Shown: piece by piece, positions 1 through 6,215 of the stretch
Layout: each line of letters opens with the position of its first letter
Position numbering within the stretch: the stretch's first letter is position 1
Program-made: the position numbers and the translations under genes
Notes under the pieces: model-generated
Database searches by the model: none
Told to the model about the DNA's origin: nothing
What the model saw: only the letters and a program-made list of their open reading frames with translations
Source of the DNA: Candidatus Pacearchaeota archaeon
GTDB lineage: Archaea > Nanobdellota > Nanobdellia > Pacearchaeales > GW2011-AR1
Assembly (NCBI GenBank): GCA_003554465.1
Contig: PWGL01000045.1
Span: 1 to 6,347 of the forward strand
DNA length: 6,347 nucleotides
Direction of reading: 5' to 3'

Positions 1-1593
1 CTGCTTGCGAGTTTCCTCTGGATATTCACCGCCTTTTACTGTGCGGGCTATATGCGGGGACTGGGCGAGCCAAACCAGACACGGTTCTTTGCCGCGTTCG
101 CGGCCTCACTGTCGACGGCGCTCGGTATCGCGTTTGCCGAGAACCTCGTCGTAATGTTTCTGTTCTACGAGTTGCTGTCGATTGTGACCTATCCGCTGGT
201 CGCACACGACGAAACTGACGAGGCCCGAGCGGCGGGCCGGAAATATCTCGCCTACACGTTCTTCGGCGGGGGCTTTCTCGTCCTTGGTGGGACGGTGTTG
301 ACTTACTGGTTGACTGGGCTAGCAGACTCTGCAGCTGTCGAGGGCGTTGCCGAAGGCGAATCAACCGCAACCGTCGAGTTTGGCGAGATAGCTGAACCGC
401 TGTGGGCCGTCTACGAGGCTGCCGGTGCTCCCGAACTCGCCTTTGTGATTACGTTCGCGATGCTCGCGCTTGGATTTGGAACCAAGGCGGCTATCATGCC
501 GCTTCACTCCTGGCTGCCGGATGCGATGGTTGCGCCGACGCCGGTGTCCGGGTTGCTCCACGCAGTGGCAGTCGTCAAATCCGGTGCGTTCGGTGTCTCC
601 CGTGTCGTCCTTGACGTGTTTGAGCCGCAGTTGACGGCAGAACTCAACATGCACATTGCGCTGGCTGGACTGGCTGCCTTTTCTTTCATCATGGCGTCGT
701 TCATCGCGCTGCGGAAGGATAACCTGAAACGCCGGCTGGCGTACTCGACGGCAAGTCAGCTTGCGTATATCATCATGGGTGTTGCCCTGCTGGTGCCAGC
801 GGGTGTCGCCGGCGGATTGTTGCACATTCCAGCACACGCATTCATGAAGCTCACCCTGTTTTTCTGTGCGGGTGCGATTCACGTCGAAACCCACACCGAC
901 GACATCTCGGATATGGCTGGGATTGCAAAGCGGATGCCGCTGACGATGACGGCCTTTGCGATTGCAGCGGCAGGGATGGCCGGCATTCCGTTGATTGCCG
1001 GGTTCGTCTCGAAGTTCTACATGCTGATTGGCGCGATTCAGATGACAGACTCGGCACACGCAATCGGCGAGCCAACCGCTGCAGGGTTCGTCTTTGCGGG
1101 TGCGCTCATCCTCTCCGGGATCCTGAACATCGCGTACTTCTGGCCGGTCGTCTACACGGCCTTCTTCGAGAGCGAGGACCGCCACGACGCCAAACCGCTC
1201 ATCGAGTTCCCATTGGGTGGGAAACAGGAGTCCTACGGCGTCACCGAGGAGGCAGCCACGGATGGCGGTGCACTTCCAGATGGCGGTCACGAAGCGGATG
1301 ACGGTGACGAAGCGGATGAAACAGATGAAGAGGGAACACACGATGACCACCACGGAGATGACCACGACGATGGACATCACGGCGACCACCATCATCACCA
1401 TGGTCACGGGCCGCCACCGGGTGGCTGGGAACGCCGGACACCCTTTACCGAGAGCACGTGGCTCATGCTGATGCCGATTACAACCATCGTCGTCGGCGCT
1501 GTCGTGCTGGGAATCATCCCCGGCGACGTGGCGTTTCTCGAACTTGCACGGGCCGTTGCTGAAGCCGCCACTGGCGGGGAGGTGGCACTATGA
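1..1593 (+). CDS. mrpD: Mrp-type cation/H+ antiporter subunit D-like protein (proton-conducting membrane subunit), 5' partial
   Basis: The reading frame is open from the first base, so the gene begins upstream; 530 residues are visible and by family comparison roughly 80 N-terminal residues are missing. It is a multi-span membrane protein of the MrpD/NuoL-M-N family, which moves protons through the membrane arm of Mrp antiporters and complex I. Numbering from base 1, the polar residues of the channel are all present: Glu57 in FYELLS (TM5), Lys162 in GTKAAIMPLHSWLPD (TM7), Lys193 in VVKSGAFG (TM8), His275 and Lys283 (TM10 region) and Lys338 in GFVSKFY (TM12). A hydrophilic His/Asp-rich loop (about 400-475) precedes the last membrane span. 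The stop overlaps the next start as ATGA, implying translational coupling. Family assignment is firm. Whether it is the first or a later D-type paralogue of the operon cannot be told, since MrpA-like subunits share these motifs. Confidence 0.92.
   Translation: MLASFLWIFTAFYCAGYMRGLGEPNQTRFFAAFAASLSTALGIAFAENLVVMFLFYELLSIVTYPLVAHDETDEARAAGRKYLAYTFFGGGFLVLGGTVLTYWLTGLADSAAVEGVAEGESTATVEFGEIAEPLWAVYEAAGAPELAFVITFAMLALGFGTKAAIMPLHSWLPDAMVAPTPVSGLLHAVAVVKSGAFGVSRVVLDVFEPQLTAELNMHIALAGLAAFSFIMASFIALRKDNLKRRLAYSTASQLAYIIMGVALLVPAGVAGGLLHIPAHAFMKLTLFFCAGAIHVETHTDDISDMAGIAKRMPLTMTAFAIAAAGMAGIPLIAGFVSKFYMLIGAIQMTDSAHAIGEPTAAGFVFAGALILSGILNIAYFWPVVYTAFFESEDRHDAKPLIEFPLGGKQESYGVTEEAATDGGALPDGGHEADDGDEADETDEEGTHDDHHGDDHDDGHHGDHHHHHGHGPPPGGWERRTPFTESTWLMLMPITTIVVGAVVLGIIPGDVAFLELARAVAEAATGGEVAL
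1288..1407 (+). other. His/Asp-rich low-complexity loop in the first antiporter subunit
   Basis: Residues 430-469 of the partial protein contain 13 His and 17 Asp/Glu in 40 residues, ending in a run of five His. Inside it an 11-bp unit, gaagcggatga, occurs at 1291-1301 and again at 1309-1319, exactly 18 bp (six codons) apart, so the segment EADDGD/EADETD looks like a small tandem duplication. By analogy with the 14-span topology of the family, the loop lies between TM13 and TM14 and would face the cytoplasm. Such composition is suited to binding divalent metal or buffering protons, but no function is shown here. Confidence 0.85.
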
Positions 1594-3458
1594 GCGAGTT
1601 CCTGACGGTCGTTCCGCCGTCGGTTGTCCTCCTTGCAGCCGCCTTTGCGGTTGCGTTCCTCCCACGACTGAGTGGTCACGTCATTGGAGCGGCGAGTACC
1701 CTCTGGCTGCTTGCGGTTGCACTTTTCGCACCCGAGGGGACGTACTGGGAGATTGAGTTCCTCGGTTTCGCCGGTGCGGTCTTCATGGAAGTCGATTCAC
1801 TGACGCAGTTGATGGGCATTGCTGCCGGGTTGCTTGCGACAGCAGCCGTCGTCTACGCCTACAGCAGCGACGCGCCGAAGGTGATGACGGCCTTCGCGCT
1901 CTCGTATGTCGCCTCGACGACGGGTGTCATCTTCTCCGGCGATTGGCTGACGCTGATTGTCTGGTGGGAGTTGATGGCCGTCACGAGCACGCTCCTCGTC
2001 TGGCATCACGGTGGCGATGCGATTCGCGCGGGCTATCGCTACGCCATCGCACACGGCATCGGTGGGAGCCTGTTCCTCTTTGCCGTCATCTGGCATCTTG
2101 CCGCAGGCGGCGGCATGACTCTTGCCGGTGGGATTGAGGTTGGCACCGTTGCACCGCTTTCGGACCTCGGCATCGGTGCGGATATGCCAGCAATCCTTGC
2201 GGCGCTCGGTATCGGCGTCAACTGTGGATTCATCGGACTCCACACCTGGCTGCCGGATACCTACCCGCGGCCACACATCGCCGCCTCGGTGTTCCTCTCG
2301 GTCTTTACGACCAAAACCGGCGCGTACGTCCTCTTGCAGGCGTTCCCAGAGGGCGGCATGCTCCTTGCCTACCTCGGAGGGGCAATGGCCGTCTATGGGG
2401 TTATTTTCGCGCTGCTCCAGCACGATATGCGTGCGCTGCTTTCCTACCACATCATGGCACAGGTTGGCTACATGACCGCCGGAATCGGGCTGATTGCGGC
2501 CTCCGGCGATATCGGTGGTGCCGGTGCGGTGATGCACGCCTTCAATAACATCCTGTTCAAGGCGCTGTTGTTCATGGCGGTCGGTGTCGTCATCTACCGG
2601 ACGGGCATCGAGGACCTCTACGAACTCGGTGGCCTCTGGCGAAAGATGCCGCTTACGGCCGCTGCGTTCGCGCTCGGCGCACTCGCCATCACGGCAGTGC
2701 CGCCGTTTAACGGCTTCATCAGCAAGGGAATGATTCTCGATGCCGCCGACACCGGCTACTTCGCCGGCGGTAACGAAATCGTCTACTGGATGCTCTTCAT
2801 TGGCGCGATTGGAACCTTCCTCTCGTTCATCAAACTCGGCTTTTACGTCTTCTTACACGGCGAGTACGACGGTATGGTCAAGGACGCGACCTTCGGCCAG
2901 TCAGCAGCGATGTTTTCGGTTGGTGCGGCCTGTCTCGCTGTCGGCATTCCGGGTATCTGGCAGACCTTTGCTGGCTACGCCGTCGGTGAGGGGCTCGCAA
3001 CGGGTGCGATTGACCTCGCAGTTACCGACCTCGACCCATACAGCGTGGGGCACCTGATGGACGCGGCAATCCTCCTCACAATCAGCGTCATCTCGTTCCC
3101 GGTGATTCGCCGACTGCTCTATAAGATTGGCCACGTCAGCGATATGAACGTGATTCTCAACCCTGCCACCTTCTACTCAGGCAAGGCAGGCGTCCTTGCG
3201 GTGACGGAGTCGTTCGGGGCTATCGACCGCGCTGGCATTCGCTTTGTGCGGTTTTGTTACTGGGTCGGTTCGAACCCGGTTACTGCTGCACAGCAGGGAA
3301 CTGGCTGGTTGCCGGGCAGCGTCAGACCAGCCTTTGCAGATGAAGAACACTCACCCGATGGCGGCGAAGTCTCGCGGCTCTATCTCCGAGCCGGTATCGG
3401 CATGACCGTCCTGTTAGTCGGTATCGTGTTGACGGTGTTGCTGGCGTTGTCGTTGTGA
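1590..3458 (+). CDS. mrpD: Second Mrp-type antiporter subunit D-like paralogue, 622 aa, with atypical TM7 site
   Basis: This is a complete polytopic membrane protein of the MrpD/NuoL-M-N family, expected to sit next to the preceding subunit in the same antiporter complex. The ATG overlaps the upstream stop by 4 nt and is preceded by ggggaggtg (1577-1585), a good Shine-Dalgarno match. Conserved residues are Glu127 in WWELMAV (TM5), the WLPDTYP motif (220-226), Lys242 in TTKTGAY (TM8), His316 and Lys324 (HAFNNILFK, TM10 region) and Lys379 in GFISKG (TM12). Aligned without gaps on the first subunit, the TM7 Lys is Asn211 and the helix-breaking Pro is Gly217. The C-terminus (about 480-622) has a span near 490-505, a polar stretch to about 595 and a final span at 602-622; this tail is longer than in a minimal MrpD of about 490 residues. 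It appears to be the last gene of the operon. The family is certain. Whether it transports ions or plays a structural part is open. Confidence 0.93.
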   Translation: MSEFLTVVPPSVVLLAAAFAVAFLPRLSGHVIGAASTLWLLAVALFAPEGTYWEIEFLGFAGAVFMEVDSLTQLMGIAAGLLATAAVVYAYSSDAPKVMTAFALSYVASTTGVIFSGDWLTLIVWWELMAVTSTLLVWHHGGDAIRAGYRYAIAHGIGGSLFLFAVIWHLAAGGGMTLAGGIEVGTVAPLSDLGIGADMPAILAALGIGVNCGFIGLHTWLPDTYPRPHIAASVFLSVFTTKTGAYVLLQAFPEGGMLLAYLGGAMAVYGVIFALLQHDMRALLSYHIMAQVGYMTAGIGLIAASGDIGGAGAVMHAFNNILFKALLFMAVGVVIYRTGIEDLYELGGLWRKMPLTAAAFALGALAITAVPPFNGFISKGMILDAADTGYFAGGNEIVYWMLFIGAIGTFLSFIKLGFYVFLHGEYDGMVKDATFGQSAAMFSVGAACLAVGIPGIWQTFAGYAVGEGLATGAIDLAVTDLDPYSVGHLMDAAILLTISVISFPVIRRLLYKIGHVSDMNVILNPATFYSGKAGVLAVTESFGAIDRAGIRFVRFCYWVGSNPVTAAQQGTGWLPGSVRPAFADEEHSPDGGEVSRLYLRAGIGMTVLLVGIVLTVLLALSL

Positions 3459-3467
3459 TAGCTGCCG

Positions 3468-3485
3468 TCAACCTATTTAGGTTGA
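3468..3485. repeat. 18-bp palindrome at the convergent ends of the mrp operon and the toxin gene
   Basis: The sequence TCAACCTA-TT-TAGGTTGA has perfect 8-bp arms around a central TT. It begins 9 nt after the stop of the second antiporter gene and covers the last codons and stop (3477-3479) of the toxin gene on the opposite strand. As RNA it could form a 7-bp stem with a 4-nt loop on either transcript. No T-run follows immediately on either strand, so it is not a classical intrinsic terminator. It could act as a bidirectional 3'-end hairpin, an RNA processing site or a protein site. Confidence 0.6.
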
Positions 3486-4037
3486 AAGATAGCGGTTGCG
3501 GAGCTGATGGATATATTGGCTATCCCAGTTTTTTGTTTCGACGTAATAACTCAGTACCGCCGCGACGTACTGGTGTGAGAGGATTTCACTCTCGGCCAGC
3601 ACGCACAACACGTGTGGCGTTGTATACAGGCTGTTCCGGTCGTCGAGAGCAAGTGAGACAAGAAGGTAGTTTGTTGTATTGAATTCGTCGGTGACGAACA
3701 TCGCCGCTGACAGCTCGTTTGCTAGCCAGATGCCGTGTGCTTCGCCCGTATCAAGACCGTATTCGAGGGGGTCTGTCAGCTCATCGTCGACATCATGCGT
3801 GGTCAGGTGGTGCGCTGCCTGCAACACTGCGTTTGCAGCCGTTGCAAGCAAGTTATCGCCAGTGGCTGCTGTACTCAACTCCCCGAGAATGCTGTCAGGA
3901 ACATGGACTTCATACGTTGAGAGGACAGCAACGAGCGGGTCCTCCCCACTCGGTGCGTGCGTCCGTCCATCAACCACGGGTGTTGCCAGATTCAACAGGA
4001 CGTTCGTATCGACGACGATCCTTGCCTGTTCGGTCAT
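3477..4037 (-). CDS. PIN-domain ribonuclease toxin (VapC-like), 186 aa
   Basis: PIN domains are Mg-dependent RNases that act as VapC toxins when paired with an antitoxin. The protein opens with the PIN signature IVVDTNVLLNL (Asp10), followed by Glu53 in ILGELST, then Asp96 and Glu99 in GLDTGEAHGIWLANE, and Asp117 in VTDEFNTTN. These acidic residues form the usual metal site, so it looks catalytically intact. At 186 residues it is longer than the roughly 130-140 of a minimal VapC; the extra length lies in a loop after strand 1 (about 21-33) and in a C-terminal helical extension (about 140-186). The start overlaps the antitoxin stop as ATGA. It converges with the mrp operon across only 18 nt. 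One sampled stretch is 47% GC (28 of 60), lower than the flanking genes sampled by eye and compatible with horizontal acquisition, which is common for such modules. Its RNA target cannot be read from the sequence. Confidence 0.85.
   Translation of the reverse strand: MTEQARIVVDTNVLLNLATPVVDGRTHAPSGEDPLVAVLSTYEVHVPDSILGELSTAATGDNLLATAANAVLQAAHHLTTHDVDDELTDPLEYGLDTGEAHGIWLANELSAAMFVTDEFNTTNYLLVSLALDDRNSLYTTPHVLCVLAESEILSHQYVAAVLSYYVETKNWDSQYIHQLRNRYLST
3529..3538 (+). terminator. Possible oligo-T transcription terminator of the mrp operon
   Basis: The + strand reads TTTTTTGTTT 70 nt past the end of the antiporter operon, inside the 3' part of the oppositely oriented toxin gene. Archaeal RNA polymerase commonly releases at U-rich runs without needing a hairpin, so this is the nearest plausible stop for read-through mrp transcripts. 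If used, the mrp mRNA would be antisense to the last ~60 bases of the toxin message. The T-run also encodes ordinary toxin codons (ETKN), so it may have no such role. Confidence 0.3.
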
Positions 4038-4429
4038 CGCTCTGGCTGTGCTTCATTATCTCTATTCGTCTCGCTCGGCTTCCACTCGGGCAACTCCTCG
4101 TCATAGAATTCTGCCTGTGTCGGGAGCCGACCCTCCAACTGTGGCTCTGGCGGGTCACGTGTGAGTGATGCTCGAAGAAGCTTCAATCGCAATGCTTCTT
4201 CGGTTCCCAGCATCGTTTCGACTGTATCCAACGAGACGCGTTCGTCGTAGTACGCCTGTTTGAGCTTTTGTTGGATCTGCTCGTCGGAGAGTCGACTGTC
4301 GAGTTCACCCCGCAATGCTTCAATGAGCAGTTGTGTCCGCGAGATGTCGAGCAGGTCAGCGAGTGCATCCGCTCGCTCAACCAACGACTGTGGCGCATTG
4401 AAATCAACGCGGGTACGTTCTTCGGCCAT
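4034..4429 (-). CDS. Ribbon-helix-helix antitoxin with UPF0175-like segment (VapB-like)
   Basis: This gene lies directly upstream of the PIN toxin, overlaps it by 4 nt and should encode its neutralising DNA-binding partner. Counting from the ATG at 4429 (131 aa), residues 5-10 (RTRVDF) fit the beta strand of a ribbon-helix-helix fold, with helices at about 13-27 and 30-44. Residues 52-87, including QAYYDERVSLDTVETMLG, resemble the degenerate helix-turn-helix of UPF0175 antitoxins. The C-terminal 45 residues are Pro-rich and charged and probably disordered, as expected of a toxin-wrapping tail. An in-frame ATG lies three codons upstream (4438, 134 aa). I prefer 4429 because the TATA-like box is about 28 nt from it, the normal leaderless distance, but only about 20 nt from 4438. 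The RHH assignment is fairly firm. The UPF0175 resemblance comes from motif memory only. Confidence 0.78.
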   Translation of the reverse strand: MAEERTRVDFNAPQSLVERADALADLLDISRTQLLIEALRGELDSRLSDEQIQQKLKQAYYDERVSLDTVETMLGTEEALRLKLLRASLTRDPPEPQLEGRLPTQAEFYDEELPEWKPSETNRDNEAQPER

Positions 4430-4436
4430 CTTATTC

Positions 4437-4455
4437 ATGTGTAAGTCCTACACAT
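4437..4455. promoter_or_regulatory. Inverted-repeat operator candidate upstream of the toxin-antitoxin operon
   Basis: ATGTGTA-AGTCC-TACACAT has perfect 7-bp arms separated by 5 bp, centred at 4446. On the minus strand it falls between the TATA-like box and the preferred antitoxin start at 4429, and it also covers the alternative start at 4438. Ribbon-helix-helix antitoxins typically bind such short inverted repeats and repress their own operon, so this is the natural autoregulatory site. The symmetry is seen directly; the binding is inferred. Confidence 0.65.
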
Positions 4456-4461
4456 AAAAAA
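4454..4461 (-). promoter_or_regulatory. TATA-like box of the toxin-antitoxin operon
   Basis: Read on the minus strand the sequence is TTTTTTAT, the only strongly AT-rich octamer close upstream of the antitoxin. Its centre is about 28 nt from the ATG at 4429, as expected for a leaderless haloarchaeal transcript. It abuts and slightly overlaps the 4437-4455 inverted repeat, so a protein on the repeat would block TBP or polymerase access. Confidence 0.5.
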
Positions 4462-4539
4462 GCGTGGTGGCGATTGTTTTGGCTGGAACCTTCGGTCTGT
4501 GCTCCGCGAGGCGATTTACAGCTTTGAACATACTCCTCA

Positions 4540-4551
4540 CGAAACGTTTTC
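4540..4551 (+). promoter_or_regulatory. Possible BRE/TATA element of the cysteine hydrolase gene
   Basis: CGAAAC followed by GTTTTC resembles a haloarchaeal BRE plus a weak TATA box. Its TATA-like half is centred about 28 nt upstream of the ATG at 4577, the spacing of a leaderless transcript, and no Shine-Dalgarno sequence precedes that ATG. The 138-nt gap between the divergent antitoxin and hydrolase genes thus appears to hold two separate promoters facing away from each other. The TATA half is a poor match, so this is tentative. Confidence 0.35.
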
Positions 4552-4576
4552 CACAAATCCAGTCAAATAGATAGCT

Positions 4577-5152
4577 ATGCAACTGGACCCGACAGAGACG
4601 GCAGTCGTCATCGTCGACATGCAAAACGGCTTCTGTCATCCCGACGGCAGCCTCTACGCGCCGGGAAGCGAAGCGGCAATCGAGGACTGTGTTACGCTTG
4701 TCGAGCAAGCAAGAGATGCAGGGGCGGCCGTCGTCTACACTCGGGATGTTCACCCGCCCGAGCAGTTTGAGGATGCCCACTACTACGACGAGTTCGAGCA
4801 GTGGGGCGAACACGTTCTCGAAGGAAGCTGGGATGCTGAACTTGTCTCGGAACTCTCTCCCCGCGAGGAGGAACTCGTCGTGATGAAACACACCTACGAT
4901 GCCTTCCACCAGACCAACTTAGATGGCTGGCTCTCGGCACACAACATCAAGAATCTCGTTTTCGGCGGGACGCTTGCGAACGTCTGTGTGTTGCACACTG
5001 CGGGTAGTGCTGGGCTGCGCGATTACCGTCCGCTCCTGGTTGAGGATGCGATTGGCGCACTTGAGGAGGACCACCGCGAGTATGCCCTCGACCATGCGGA
5101 GTGGTTGTTCGGCGAGCGTGCCTCGCTTTCGGAGGTTTCGTTCAGTGAGTAA
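4577..5152 (+). CDS. Isochorismatase-family cysteine hydrolase, probable nicotinamidase
   Basis: This soluble 191-residue enzyme has the full catalytic triad of the isochorismatase/nicotinamidase family: Asp14 in VIVDMQNGFC, Lys104 in VVMKHTYDAF and Cys137 in GTLANVCVLHTA. It also has Asp57 and His59 in TRDVHPP and His79 in WGEHVLEGSW. These positions match the DxH...H metal ligands of nicotinamidases, where the last His sits in a WPxHC motif. The metal ligands favour nicotinamidase (nicotinamide to nicotinate plus ammonia, in NAD salvage; pncA-like) over isochorismatase. However, the cis-peptide/nucleophile region LANVC is not the canonical nicotinamidase one, so another amide substrate is possible. 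The length is normal for the family. The ATG is the first in frame and matches the natural N-terminus before strand 1. It is 21 nt from the PLP enzyme gene downstream, probably in one transcript, and divergent from the antitoxin. Confidence 0.85.
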   Translation: MQLDPTETAVVIVDMQNGFCHPDGSLYAPGSEAAIEDCVTLVEQARDAGAAVVYTRDVHPPEQFEDAHYYDEFEQWGEHVLEGSWDAELVSELSPREEELVVMKHTYDAFHQTNLDGWLSAHNIKNLVFGGTLANVCVLHTAGSAGLRDYRPLLVEDAIGALEEDHREYALDHAEWLFGERASLSEVSFSE

Positions 5153-5173
5153 GCAGCGAGCCGTCCAAAACCA

Positions 5174-6202
5174 GTGACTTCTCTTTACCCAGATGCCGTC
5201 GATATCGAATCCCCCACAGTCGATATCGGGTCGTTTCCGACGCCTGTTGAGGCGGCACCTGCGTTTGGTGCTGAGCTTGGGGTACCAAACCTCTCTCTGA
5301 AGCGCGAGGATCTCGCTGGCGAGTCCTACGGTGGCAACAAAGTCCGGAAGCTTCGGTACCTGCTGGGGGCTGCCATTGATGAGGGGTGTTCGCGCGTCTT
5401 TACCAGTGGAGCTGTCGGGAGCAACCACGTTCTCGCCACGGTAACACATGCACGGGGAGTTGAGCTTGTTCCAGAGGCGTTACAGTTCCCGCAGGAGCCA
5501 ACGCCACACGTCCGGCAGAACCTGCAGGCGCTTGCCGCACAGTCACCGACACTGCGGCTGGTTGGAAGCAAATACCGCTTCCCACCGGCGCTGGCTGCAA
5601 AACGAGTCCGATTGGCACGCGATGAGGACTGTTTCGCCATTCCGACTGGCGGCTCCTCGCCGCTGGGGACGGTTGGATATGTTGAGGCAGCAACGGAGCT
5701 CGCAATGCAGGTTGAAGCTGGCGAGATTCCCGAGCCTGACGTGATTGTGGTGCCGGCGAGCAGCGGGGGAACACTCGCAGGCTTGCGGGTGGGACTGGAC
5801 CTGACCTCCCTGTCGAGTCAACTTGTGGGTGTTCGGGTTGCGCCGTGGTTTGCGGTGAACCGGCTGACTGTTGCGCGGCTTGCAAACAAGACGGCTGCAC
5901 TCTGTGGGCTTTCCGGACAGCGATACCGACGAGCGGATATCACGCTCTGTGGCGAGTATATCGGCAGTGGGTATGCAGAGCCGACTCCCGCTGGCGAGCG
6001 AGTACAGGCGGTGGCTGCAGAGTATGGGCTGACGCTCGACCCGACGTATACTGCGAAGACGGTCGCGGCCATTGCTGGGGAGTTTGATGACGAGCGGGTG
6101 CTGTACTGGCATACCCTGAGCAGCACACGGCCGGAGGGCTGTTCGGTTGCAAAAGCGCGAGAGCGGTTACCGGACGGGTACGAGCGGTTTTTGGAGGGTT
6201 GA
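5174..6202 (+). CDS. PLP-dependent enzyme, ACC deaminase/D-cysteine desulfhydrase family (divergent), GTG start
   Basis: This 342-residue fold-type II PLP enzyme has Lys56 in YGGNKVRKLRYLL as the Schiff-base lysine, and ASSGGTLAGL (195-204) as the phosphate-binding loop. Residues 264-290, including GSGYAEPT and LDPTYTAK, match the C-terminal active-site region of the family. Members degrade D-cysteine, ACC or related amino acids. Two motifs depart from the norm: SGAVGSNH (78-85) where GGxQSN is usual, and YWHTLSST (311-318) where HTGG is usual, so the substrate is uncertain. The start is GTG: upstream the frame runs only seven codons back to the TAA of the hydrolase, with no ATG, and the first residues before SFPTPVE fit the usual family N-terminus. 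No Shine-Dalgarno is seen, consistent with co-transcription from the hydrolase promoter. The stop is 13 nt from the convergent MoxR gene. Confidence 0.86.
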   Translation: MTSLYPDAVDIESPTVDIGSFPTPVEAAPAFGAELGVPNLSLKREDLAGESYGGNKVRKLRYLLGAAIDEGCSRVFTSGAVGSNHVLATVTHARGVELVPEALQFPQEPTPHVRQNLQALAAQSPTLRLVGSKYRFPPALAAKRVRLARDEDCFAIPTGGSSPLGTVGYVEAATELAMQVEAGEIPEPDVIVVPASSGGTLAGLRVGLDLTSLSSQLVGVRVAPWFAVNRLTVARLANKTAALCGLSGQRYRRADITLCGEYIGSGYAEPTPAGERVQAVAAEYGLTLDPTYTAKTVAAIAGEFDDERVLYWHTLSSTRPEGCSVAKARERLPDGYERFLEG

Positions 6203-6215
6203 GAGGAGTGTTCGT

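Noticed and set aside
1387..1401. Run of five His codons resembling an engineered affinity tag
   Set aside because: It is embedded in a larger natural His/Asp loop in mid-protein with mixed CAC/CAT codons, not at a terminus.
361..1407. Long open frame of 348 codons on the minus strand
   Set aside because: It lies entirely antisense to the first antiporter gene, whose protein is clearly conserved. Its product has no recognisable fold, and long antisense frames are common in GC-rich DNA with strong codon bias.
1797..2537. Open frame of 246 codons on the minus strand
   Set aside because: It is antisense to the second antiporter gene, with a Cys/His/Arg-rich translation typical of a shadow frame and no family motif.
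3679..4168. Two overlapping + strand open frames opposite the toxin and antitoxin genes
   Set aside because: Their Ser/Arg/Cys-rich translations show no domain, whereas the minus strand gives PIN and RHH motifs in a coupled arrangement.
3457..4576. The 7-bp direct repeat GATAGCT at 3457-3463 and 4570-4576 flanks the toxin-antitoxin module like a target-site duplication
   Set aside because: A 7-bp match between two short flanks is not unlikely by chance (roughly one in five for 60-nt flanks), one copy overlaps the mrp stop codon, and there is no integrase, transposase or terminal inverted repeat.
4448..4909. Open frame of 153 codons on the minus strand reaching into the divergent intergenic region
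   Set aside because: Most of it is antisense to the cysteine hydrolase, which has a complete catalytic triad. The part in the intergenic region overlaps the toxin-antitoxin promoter and has no recognisable motif.
5150..5176. Hydrolase and PLP enzyme share a reading frame separated by one TAA, suggesting a broken fusion
   Set aside because: Both proteins have full family length and natural ends, and the seven codons between them encode no linker of note. Two separate genes explain the sequence.
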